Assembly (NCBI GenBank): GCA_012511135.1
Contig: JAAZGQ010000100.1
Span: 1 to 9,279 of the forward strand
Source of the DNA: Bacteroidales bacterium
GTDB taxonomy: Bacteria > Bacteroidota > Bacteroidia > Bacteroidales > UBA1402
DNA length: 9,279 nt
Direction: 5' to 3'
Part shown: in pieces, positions 1-6,994 of the stretch
Layout of the letters: each line of letters starts with the position of its first letter
Numbering within the stretch: position 1 is the stretch's first letter
The notes under the pieces: model-generated
What the model saw: the letters and a program-made list of their open reading frames with translations, nothing else
Told to the model about the DNA's origin: nothing
Databases searched by the model: none
Position numbers and translations under genes: made by a program

Positions 1-3000
1 CCTGCATTACGTAAAGCTGGTTGTTTATGGATCTTCCGGAAGCCCGCATTAGCGGATCCCTTAAGTTAAAAAACCAGCTCAGGTTTTGAACACAAAGGTC
101 CATCCCCTGATCAGCAATAGCTTTTGCACGTTGTTTTTCTCCCATTTGATACAAAACATCAGCAATTTCAAGCATGCCGGCCATACCTCCGTCAATAAAA
201 TTAACAGGAACAAGCTCAACGGGAAGTTCCTCCAGGCATTTATCGATAGCCTGCAAAGCCATATCGTGCTTGCCTTCCTGATAGAGTGCTCTGGCCAGAT
301 AACCGAACATCTGACGGTGAGTACGACACATTCTCAGGTTGTTTTCGTCCAGATAGATGTCTGAATTCTCTTTGATGCCACCCCAACGGAATTTATTGAC
401 CATGTTGTCGAACATTTTTTCGGTATTGACCGCTTTGTTGCTTTCAAGGGGAGCAATCTTGTATATCAGGCCTTCGTGCAGAAAATATCTTTGCAGCATA
501 GTCATTTGAGCAGGATCCACAGTAACGGCATAATACATGGATCTTTCCCAGTTATTTTCCTCGAGCAGCTTGAGTGTCATAATCTCGTGCTTGCCCAAAT
601 AACTCTTACCTTCCAGGTTTATATGCATTCGGGGAATAATATCCTGAGCATATTTTTGTTCCAGGTAGCCGTTTTCTAAGACTTGATCTGCATCAATATC
701 CAAATAAAGCTTGTTGGCAGGAACATGATCAATATTATCCCCATATCCCTGTACTCGCTTGGTATTTGCTTCGTCGCTGGCCAGCCAGTTCATGGCGAAC
801 TGCAGGCTGATAGAATCCTGCGTTCGGGGAATAATGCGGGCTATGTCTCGCTTACCGTTGCTGTATTTTGATTTATGCCAGCTAAACGGAAAAGCATCCG
901 AATCGTAATAGGGCCTCAGCATCTGATCGTAATACCAATCTGTTTGCAGGTAGCTCAGATTGCAAACCCGTACATCTGTTCGTATGCCTTCTACTTCCTG
1001 TAAATACCACAAGGGGAAGGTGTCGTTGTCGCCGTTAGTGTAAATGATGCTGTTTTTATCGCAACCTATCAGGTAATTGTATGCAAAATCACGGGCAGTG
1101 TAGCGATCGGATCGATCGTGGTCATCCCAGTTTTCGGAAGCCATCAGCACCGGAATTCCCAGTCCGAGCACACTGGCCAGCAGAGCTGTCGGCACAGGTT
1201 TCAGAGCTTTGCGCAGCAGATTCACCAAGGCCGGAACACCCATACCTATCCATATACAAAAGGCATAGAAAGAACCGGCATAGGCATAGTCTCGTTCACG
1301 CGGCTGTAGGGGTGTTTGATTCAAGTACAACACAATGGCCAGGCCGGTCATGAAAAAGAGCAGGAAAGTAATCCAAAAACCCTGTAGGCCTTTTTTTCCG
1401 GCATTGGCCTGAAACAATAAGCCCAAAATTCCCAGGAGCAAAGGCAACATATAATACCGGTTACGTGCCTTATTATCTGCTAGTTCCGGCGGCAGATTCT
1501 TTTGATCGCCCACCAGGTATTTATCAATAAAATTAATGCCTGTAATCCAGTTTCCGTTATTGGCTTCGCCCAGGCCCTGAATATCGTTTTGACGACCCGA
1601 GAAATTCCACATAAAATAGCGCCAGTACATGAAATTGACCTGATACGAGAAGAAGAAACGCATATTCTCGGCCATAGTCGGTTTATAAACGGTTTCAACC
1701 TGTCCGCATTTATTGTACTTAACGGGGGTTCCTTTGAAATTCACCCAATCTTTGTACATCAGCACATGTTCGGGTTTGGCACTGTGCATGCGGGGGAAAA
1801 ACATATTCAGTTCATCGGCCATCACCGGGCGTTCGTTGTAACCGGAAATGATGTAACGGTCTTTTTGGTCGGGCGAAGTTTTTACTTGTTTGCTCCAAAC
1901 CGGGCCTTTCTTTTTGTATTGGGGCACACAAACATTGCCCTGTCTTTTCCAGGCTATGTCTGAAACAAATGTTTGACCGTAGATCAAAGGGGTCTCACCA
2001 TATTGTTCCCGGTTGAGGTAACGCTCCAGGGTAAACATATTGTCGGGAGAGTTCTGATCCATTGGAGGCTGTGCATTTGAACGAATCACAGTGACACCAT
2101 AACTGAAATAACCGATTAGCATTACCATCAGCGCAAGCAAAGAAGTATTGATAAGTTTGCCGTCGAGTTTCTTCCACATGAAAACAACCAGAAGCGTCAA
2201 ACCGCATAGCAAAATCCAAATCCAGGGGCTGTTGCCGAAAAACGGGATACCGGACAAAATAATATTCAAAGCAAAAACCAATTTCATCCTAAACTCGTTT
2301 TTGCCCCGGTAACTTTCGATCAATCCCCAACAAATGGCCGCAATCATAAATATAATATATACTATGGCTCCAGTATTGAAGCCAAAGCCCAGGCCATTGA
2401 CAAACAAAAGGTCAGCCCAACCGGCCATATTCACAAAACCGGGAACCACACCGTAAAGTACTATGGCAATCAGGACAAATGAGCCTAAAAATGCAAGAGC
2501 GGCTCCTTTGAAGCTGGAATTTTGGTTTTTTCTGAAATAGAAGACCAACACCAAGGCAGGAATGCACAGTAAATTCAGCAAATGCACCCCGATGGAAAGC
2601 CCCATCAAATAAGATATAAAAATAATCCAACGCAGGGAATGCGGATTGTCGGCGTCCTCTTCCCATTTGAGTATGGCCCAGAACACTACCGCCGTAAACA
2701 AAGATGAATAAGCGTAGACTTCGCCCTCAACAGCCGAGAACCAAAAGGTATCCGAAAAAGTATAAGCCAGAGCACCCACCAGACCGGCTCCCAAAACAGT
2801 GATTAACTCCGCAGGTTTCATATTGTCCTTATCCTTGACAACTACTTTTCTGGCCAAATGGGTAATTGACCAAAACAAAAACAAAATTGTCAATGCGCTA
2901 AACAATGCCGACATGGCATTTAACATCTGGGCTACCTGTTCAGGTCCGCTGGCAAAATTGGCAAAAAAGCGGCCTGTCAGCATAAAAAAAGGAGCTCCGG

Positions 3001-3154
3001 GAGGATGTCCGACATCCAGCTTATAGGCCGATGAAATGAATTCACCGCAATCCCAGAAACTGGTAGTGGGTTCAATGGTCAGTAAATAGGTAACAGCTGC
3101 CACCAAAAAAGCAAACCAACCGAAAACATTGTTTAAAAGCTTGAAATTTTTCAT
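1..3154 (-). CDS. DUF2723-family polytopic membrane protein, candidate protein O-glycosyltransferase (partial)
   Basis: The frame stays open from the ATG at 3154 to the window edge, giving 1051 complete codons; the C-terminus is missing. A first membrane segment (about residues 10-26) leads into the family signature: E28-P-T, then FWDCGEF at 33-39 and GHPPGAP at 49-55. About ten more hydrophobic segments follow up to about residue 680, interrupted by a large polar loop (about 350-560). QPRERDY at 617-623 is also typical of the family. A soluble C-terminal part has NGDND at 707-711 and a TPR-like helical stretch at about 949-978. DUF2723 belongs to the GT-C-like membrane glycosyltransferases; the human member TMEM260 is a protein O-mannosyltransferase. 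By inference this protein may transfer a sugar to exported proteins from a lipid-linked donor, with the acidic D35/E38 pair as catalytic candidates. The family call is firm; the activity is inferred. It has its own promoter, 124 bp after the upstream gene. Confidence 0.88.
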   Translation of the reverse strand, partial: MKNFKLLNNVFGWFAFLVAAVTYLLTIEPTTSFWDCGEFISSAYKLDVGHPPGAPFFMLTGRFFANFASGPEQVAQMLNAMSALFSALTILFLFWSITHLARKVVVKDKDNMKPAELITVLGAGLVGALAYTFSDTFWFSAVEGEVYAYSSLFTAVVFWAILKWEEDADNPHSLRWIIFISYLMGLSIGVHLLNLLCIPALVLVFYFRKNQNSSFKGAALAFLGSFVLIAIVLYGVVPGFVNMAGWADLLFVNGLGFGFNTGAIVYIIFMIAAICWGLIESYRGKNEFRMKLVFALNIILSGIPFFGNSPWIWILLCGLTLLVVFMWKKLDGKLINTSLLALMVMLIGYFSYGVTVIRSNAQPPMDQNSPDNMFTLERYLNREQYGETPLIYGQTFVSDIAWKRQGNVCVPQYKKKGPVWSKQVKTSPDQKDRYIISGYNERPVMADELNMFFPRMHSAKPEHVLMYKDWVNFKGTPVKYNKCGQVETVYKPTMAENMRFFFSYQVNFMYWRYFMWNFSGRQNDIQGLGEANNGNWITGINFIDKYLVGDQKNLPPELADNKARNRYYMLPLLLGILGLLFQANAGKKGLQGFWITFLLFFMTGLAIVLYLNQTPLQPRERDYAYAGSFYAFCIWIGMGVPALVNLLRKALKPVPTALLASVLGLGIPVLMASENWDDHDRSDRYTARDFAYNYLIGCDKNSIIYTNGDNDTFPLWYLQEVEGIRTDVRVCNLSYLQTDWYYDQMLRPYYDSDAFPFSWHKSKYSNGKRDIARIIPRTQDSISLQFAMNWLASDEANTKRVQGYGDNIDHVPANKLYLDIDADQVLENGYLEQKYAQDIIPRMHINLEGKSYLGKHEIMTLKLLEENNWERSMYYAVTVDPAQMTMLQRYFLHEGLIYKIAPLESNKAVNTEKMFDNMVNKFRWGGIKENSDIYLDENNLRMCRTHRQMFGYLARALYQEGKHDMALQAIDKCLEELPVELVPVNFIDGGMAGMLEIADVLYQMGEKQRAKAIADQGMDLCVQNLSWFFNLRDPLMRASGRSINNQLYVMQ

Positions 3155-3212
3155 GTTGTTACAATAGAAAAGGGTTTCGGATCAACCCGAATGGATAATG
3201 TTCAATTTGGGA

Positions 3213-3250
3213 CAAAGATAAAATTATCGTATCAATAAGCGGCAAAGATA
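3213..3250 (-). promoter_or_regulatory. Tandem Bacteroidota -7 boxes before the DUF2723 gene
   Basis: On the minus strand, TATCTTTG occurs twice exactly 30 bp apart (3250-3243 and 3220-3213), each matching TAnnTTTG. The downstream copy is the better placed promoter. The TTTG inside the upstream copy lies 22 nt before it and could act as its -33 element, slightly longer than the usual 19-21 nt. Transcription would then start near 3206, leaving a leader of about 50 nt before the ATG at 3154. No Shine-Dalgarno sequence is visible. The upstream copy has no clear -33 element of its own. Confidence 0.55.
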
Positions 3251-3278
3251 GAAAAACAATTCAAAACATTGGCTTGAA

Positions 3279-5363
3279 CTACTGTTGATTCTGACTGCTT
3301 AAGCTACTTTTGGCAGAAAAGCGGTACTGAAAACCCAAACGAAAATCCGTTAAACAATTGCCCTGCACAAGATCCAGCAAAGTCCCCACTTCCTGGCGGT
3401 CAGAATAAGCCCGGTGTTTTAGTCTGATCCAGCAATTAAAGTTTGGCCAGGGCCTGGTTTTGCAACACAATATATAAACACTGCCTGTTCCGCTGTAAGC
3501 AGGGATAGAGAAAACACCCGGCAGATCCTGTTCGTAATAATAGATTCTGTTATCATAACTCTCGGTGTCAAACATAGCATACTGCAGCGATATACCAAGA
3601 CACTCATTTGGAATCGTATATTTGCATTCCTGCGAAAACAAAGCTCCCGTTGATGTTTCACTACCGGCAATTCCGAACTGATTGAACTCAGCCTTGCTTT
3701 TGAAACGAAATCCCCCAAAACTGGCAATAAATTGCATCCGCAACTGCCTTTTGGTACGGTCTGCACAAAGAGCTATGCCTTTTCTGTCTTCCAGAATCAG
3801 ATTTTCTGTTTTCCTTTTTTCACGGTAACGCAGATTCCACTCAAAACCGTCAAAGCTGTACGAGCTGAGCTCCAAACCCAGATCATATCCTGAGGAAGGT
3901 GAATTTACTCCGTATTTCAACCAGGGGAAGACAAAGAAATCCAGGTAAGTATCCAATTTAAAATGTTCAAAAAAACGGAATTCCATACCGGTGAACCAGC
4001 CGATTTCATTAGCTGTCCGGGTATTTTCAGAAAAAGCAGCCGCATAATAAGCCTGGTAAGCCGGGCTGTAATACCGGAACGAATGTACCATATTCAACAA
4101 GGGATGAGCCTGGTATTGCAGCTGATGGTAATTGGCCGTATGGAATTCTTTGTCAAAAGCACATTCGCCGCTGAACAAAGCAGCACCTGCGCGAAAACGG
4201 TAATCCATCGAAAAATTCAGGTTTTCTCTGCCTCTGAAGTTATAAATGGAGTATGGTTTGACCTTCGGATTACAAAAAGCATTGAATCTGTAATAAAGCA
4301 CGTTAGCTCCGACTTGAAAAAAATTATGGTTAAAAGCAATGCGCCCCCCGGTACTGCTTTGCCTAATGCTCTTTTTTTGCCCAAGCTCGTTCATAGTCCT
4401 GTGCAAACCATCGCTGCGCACAGAGCTGAAGCATCCCTCCTCCAGCACAGCGTCCAGCTTACGACCAGAAGCAAAAGCTACTAATTGAAGATGCTCCGTT
4501 ACAGAAACATCGATGGCAGCCCCTCGAAAATAAGCACTTTCGGAGCTTGAAAAATGCCTGCTCAACAATTTCGGAACAGCAGCAAGCGCAGCAGGAGAAC
4601 TTGATTTACCAGAACTAAAACCCGAAGCAACAAGCAGCCCCCGGCCCAAACTGAGGCGATAATCACCTATAATGGCCGTGTTTATTTTTGCCAGTTGATG
4701 AATAACGATATGAAAAGATAAAAAATCAAGGGGCTTTTCGCCCAAATCATGTTCAAGAACCAGGCCATATTGCAATTGCCGGCCGTAACTGTACTGGTAT
4801 TTGCATAGTCCCGAAAAAGGCAAACCCAGATAGGCTTTTCCAGCATCCCTCAAAGCAGAATCTTTGGCGTTGGACAAGCCCTGCCTGAGTGGCAAACCCG
4901 AGGCTGTATACATCCTGATCTCGTACTTGCCCCGGCTTAAGATCTTTTTTAAATCGAGCTTTTCGGGAATCTGCAAGCCTTTCCCGATGTATAAAAAAGG
5001 GCGTATCCGCCTGAGACTTAATTCATCCATGCCCTCACACAAAAGTAATTCCGATACAGAGCTTAGGGTTTTGTTGCGGTACAGAAAATAAGCCAGCTTA
5101 TCTTTTTGATCCGGACTTAGAAAAGGCAGAGACTCCAATTGCTCTCTGGTGGCATTATTCAGGTTTATGGGCTGCTCTGTCATTTCGAGCAATTCCTGGG
5201 CAAGAGCTTCCGCATCAGCTTCCGGGTTTTGCTCTATCCAATCGCTCAGAAGATTTTCCAGATTCTCTGTTTCATCTACAGATTCCTGCGCAATAAGAGC
5301 GGATGAAAAAACAAGGAAAAACAAGAGCAGCCAGTCAGGGCGTATAGTGCAGCGAAAAAGCAT
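3279..5363 (-). CDS. Predicted outer-membrane beta-barrel with N-terminal helix-hairpin-helix-like module
   Basis: This is a 694-residue protein. Residues 1-26 form a clear signal peptide (arginines, a Leu/Phe-rich core, cleavage after ALIAQ). The frame is open 23 codons further upstream, but the start at 5363 puts the signal at the N-terminus. An acidic stretch (27-60) precedes a module at about 66-126 that begins INLNNATREQLESLP, the usual opening of ComEA/HHH repeats. The expected GIG hairpin is replaced by FLSPDQ, so DNA binding is doubtful. The remaining ~560 residues are rich in alternating aromatic and polar residues with many Tyr/Phe, and the chain nears its end with FQYRF, as expected of a beta-barrel. 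Bacteroidota genomes commonly carry such proteins, annotated only as helix-hairpin-helix domain proteins. The gene overlaps the end of the preceding barrel gene by 29 bp, implying co-transcription and perhaps translational coupling. Its function is unknown. Confidence 0.8.
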   Translation of the reverse strand: MLFRCTIRPDWLLLFFLVFSSALIAQESVDETENLENLLSDWIEQNPEADAEALAQELLEMTEQPINLNNATREQLESLPFLSPDQKDKLAYFLYRNKTLSSVSELLLCEGMDELSLRRIRPFLYIGKGLQIPEKLDLKKILSRGKYEIRMYTASGLPLRQGLSNAKDSALRDAGKAYLGLPFSGLCKYQYSYGRQLQYGLVLEHDLGEKPLDFLSFHIVIHQLAKINTAIIGDYRLSLGRGLLVASGFSSGKSSSPAALAAVPKLLSRHFSSSESAYFRGAAIDVSVTEHLQLVAFASGRKLDAVLEEGCFSSVRSDGLHRTMNELGQKKSIRQSSTGGRIAFNHNFFQVGANVLYYRFNAFCNPKVKPYSIYNFRGRENLNFSMDYRFRAGAALFSGECAFDKEFHTANYHQLQYQAHPLLNMVHSFRYYSPAYQAYYAAAFSENTRTANEIGWFTGMEFRFFEHFKLDTYLDFFVFPWLKYGVNSPSSGYDLGLELSSYSFDGFEWNLRYREKRKTENLILEDRKGIALCADRTKRQLRMQFIASFGGFRFKSKAEFNQFGIAGSETSTGALFSQECKYTIPNECLGISLQYAMFDTESYDNRIYYYEQDLPGVFSIPAYSGTGSVYILCCKTRPWPNFNCWIRLKHRAYSDRQEVGTLLDLVQGNCLTDFRLGFQYRFSAKSSLSSQNQQ

Positions 5364-6228
5364 AAGAAGCGGGCAATTGTTTATGCAAACGACAGGCGGC
5401 GTCCAGACAGAAGTTCTTCCAACAGCAAGCAATACCTAACGAAGGCTGCATCAGCGGATAATTCAAACCCAGGCGCAATTGCAGACACTTAATAACAGCC
5501 GCCTCCATACCCATATTTACTCTAATAGCTTGTCTTTGGGGCTTTTCCATTTCCAGCACAAAATCGAGCCGGGGGTCCGGACGATAGGCACAAGCCAGGT
5601 GATAGCTTTGAATCAGAGCTATACCCGAAGCTTTGGCAGCTATGGGATTGAACATATATGCTCCCAGCCTCCATTGCGGATTGATCAGGTAATACACAAA
5701 ACACTCCGTCAATAAGGCTGTGCCGGAGGAAAATTCGCTACCGGCTATACGATACATTCCCAATCGAAATCCGCCACTGATGGCTGCTGTCAGAGAGCGG
5801 GCACAACCAAGGCTTATCAGGTTCTCGTTGTACGCCTCAGTACCTGAGCGCCCTAGGTTTAACTGGAAATCTGCCATTGAAGATTGAACCTGAAAAAGCA
5901 GTCGGGTGACCGCCAGTGAAGTCCGGGAAAATGGCAAATAATAAGCAGCCTGAGCGCGCTGAACACTCAGGCTCTTATCTTGTTGTTTTTGATAAACGGT
6001 TTCTGAAAAAAGCAGTTGAGAAATAAGCATAGCATCGCCCATGGCCATACTTCTGGCGTCCCCATACCATTCGCGGGCCGAAACAGTTTGGGCATTCAGG
6101 CCAGAGCTTTCCGGCAATACGGCTGGCATCAGAACACAACAGAGCAGTAATATATTTTTTATCCGCTCAATCGAAACAGACAGGTTTTTGCCCTCTGTTC
6201 CGGGCTGGAGAAATTTAATAACTTTCAT
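5335..6228 (-). CDS. Predicted outer-membrane beta-barrel protein, PorV/PorQ-like
   Basis: With the ATG at 6228 this is a 297-residue protein. A hydrophobic export segment lies at about 25-38, with probable cleavage after LNAQ (residue 47). The mature N-terminus contains ARSMAMGDA (58-66), which resembles the ARSxGMGGA motif opening the barrels of the PorV/PorQ group, related to FadL. The rest shows alternating, aromatic-flanked strands and ends in a strand (SYAFSLHYTP). Other possible starts are an ATG at 6237 and a TTG at 6252. The TTG lies inside the probable -7 box and is rejected; 6228 gives the more usual leader length. The unusually long charged stretch before the hydrophobic core leaves the start somewhat uncertain. 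It is the first gene of an overlapping pair with the helix-hairpin-helix barrel protein. PorV and PorQ serve type IX secretion, but similarity here is limited to one motif and general character, so that role is not assigned. Confidence 0.7.
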   Translation of the reverse strand: MKVIKFLQPGTEGKNLSVSIERIKNILLLCCVLMPAVLPESSGLNAQTVSAREWYGDARSMAMGDAMLISQLLFSETVYQKQQDKSLSVQRAQAAYYLPFSRTSLAVTRLLFQVQSSMADFQLNLGRSGTEAYNENLISLGCARSLTAAISGGFRLGMYRIAGSEFSSGTALLTECFVYYLINPQWRLGAYMFNPIAAKASGIALIQSYHLACAYRPDPRLDFVLEMEKPQRQAIRVNMGMEAAVIKCLQLRLGLNYPLMQPSLGIACCWKNFCLDAACRLHKQLPASYAFSLHYTP

Positions 6229-6249
6229 TGCAATCATATTTATATGATG

Positions 6250-6257
6250 CAAATATA
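6250..6257 (-). promoter_or_regulatory. Probable -7 element of the two-gene outer-membrane operon
   Basis: TATATTTG on the minus strand fits TAnnTTTG and lies 21 nt before the ATG at 6228. A convincing -33 TTTG at 19-21 nt upstream is missing (TTAC or ATTA there), so this is a partial match. The surrounding sequence is very AT-rich, as expected for a promoter, and contains a 7-bp inverted repeat (ATATTTA at 6280-6286, TAAATAT at 6295-6301) between the two divergent promoters. Confidence 0.45.
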
Positions 6258-6329
6258 ATTATTATAATTCCTTCGTGTAATATTTATTTATTATTAAATA
6301 TACACTCCCTGTTCAATTACAAGTATTAA

Positions 6330-6360
6330 TTTGCTACTTGGCTTTAAAGCGGTATTTTTG
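6330..6360 (+). promoter_or_regulatory. Bacteroidota-type promoter of the DUF4294 gene
   Basis: TTTG at 6330-6333 and TATTTTTG at 6353-6360 are separated by 19 nt, an exact match to the Bacteroidota primary sigma consensus (TTTG, 19-21 nt, TAnnTTTG). Transcription should start near 6366, about 14 nt before the ATG at 6380. This placement rules out the in-frame TTG at 6338 as the translation start. No Shine-Dalgarno sequence is visible. Confidence 0.75.
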
Positions 6361-6379
6361 CAAGCTAGAATTGAATTAT

Positions 6380-6994
6380 ATGCGCTATCTTTTGTTTACG
6401 CTATTTATTTTGCTGAGCATAAACAGTCAGGCACAAATAGATGAGGGTATCAACAGGCAGATCCCGGCTCAACCACCGAAGCTGATACCGGCCAGAATAG
6501 AAAGCGGAGACACTGTGCTGCTGGTCAATCTGAGCCCGGTGTATGTTTTTCCGGGTATGGTTTTCAGGAATAAGCGCGAGGAGCGCTATTACGGACGCCT
6601 GGTTCGTGACGTTAAACTTTGTCTTCCCCTGGCCAGAATCGTTTCCAACACCTTAATTGAAACCGCCGAGTATATTGAAACATTGCCCGAGGGCAGGGAC
6701 AGGGAAAAACACCTGAAGCAAATGCAGCGCGATCTCATCAGGGATTACGAACCGATGCTCCGCAAAATGAGTTACAGCCAGGGGAAAATCCTGTTAAAGC
6801 TTATAGTACGCGAATGCGACTCTTCGCCTTACGACATAATTGCTGCCTATATGGGTTATTTCGCGGCCAACTTCTGGCAGGGCGTAGCCAAATTATTCAC
6901 AGCAGACCTCAAAACCGATTACAATCCTACAGACGACCAGACAGACCGGCTCATCGAGCGGATAGTTATTATGGTTGAGCAGGGAGTCTTATAA
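6380..6994 (+). CDS. DUF4294 domain-containing exported protein
   Basis: This is a 204-residue protein with a signal peptide (MRYLLFTLFILLSINSQAQ, cleavage after residue 19), so it acts in the periplasm or at the envelope. The region 44-201 matches the DUF4294 family as I recall it: a short beta section followed by a helical core, with ERYYGRLVRDVKLCLPLAR at 68-86, a charged helix REKHLKQMQRDLIRDYEP (108-125), then SQGKILLKLI (133-142) and an aromatic NFWQGVAKLF stretch (164-173). The length is normal for the family, which is nearly confined to Bacteroidota and has no established function. A consensus promoter lies just upstream, shared back-to-back with the outer-membrane operon. The last 6 bp overlap the end of metK on the other strand, so no bidirectional terminator fits between the two genes. 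Confidence 0.87.
   Translation: MRYLLFTLFILLSINSQAQIDEGINRQIPAQPPKLIPARIESGDTVLLVNLSPVYVFPGMVFRNKREERYYGRLVRDVKLCLPLARIVSNTLIETAEYIETLPEGRDREKHLKQMQRDLIRDYEPMLRKMSYSQGKILLKLIVRECDSSPYDIIAAYMGYFAANFWQGVAKLFTADLKTDYNPTDDQTDRLIERIVIMVEQGVL

Noticed and set aside
1502..1963. Open plus-strand frame of 153 codons
   Set aside because: It lies wholly antisense to the DUF2723 gene, whose minus-strand frame shows clear family motifs; the plus frame has no recognisable domain.
3963..4484. Open plus-strand frame of 173 codons
   Set aside because: It is antisense to the barrel part of the helix-hairpin-helix protein, with no promoter-like sequence or recognisable domain.
5364..5432. 23-codon N-terminal extension of the helix-hairpin-helix barrel protein
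   Set aside because: It would bury the signal peptide inside the protein and lengthen the overlap with the upstream gene; the ATG at 5363 starts directly at the signal.
6271..6303. AT-rich repeats (TATT/TTAT runs) as a possible replication or attachment site
   Set aside because: The stretch is short, has no iterated DnaA-like boxes or flanking integrase, and fits a divergent promoter spacer.
6338..6379. In-frame TTG start 14 codons upstream for the DUF4294 gene
   Set aside because: It lies upstream of the -7 box at 6353-6360 and would put extra residues before a complete signal peptide.
6955..6964. Possible terminator hairpin CCGGCTC-ATC-GAGCGG near the end of the DUF4294 gene
   Set aside because: The stem has a bulge, lies inside coding sequence and is not followed by a T-run in either direction.
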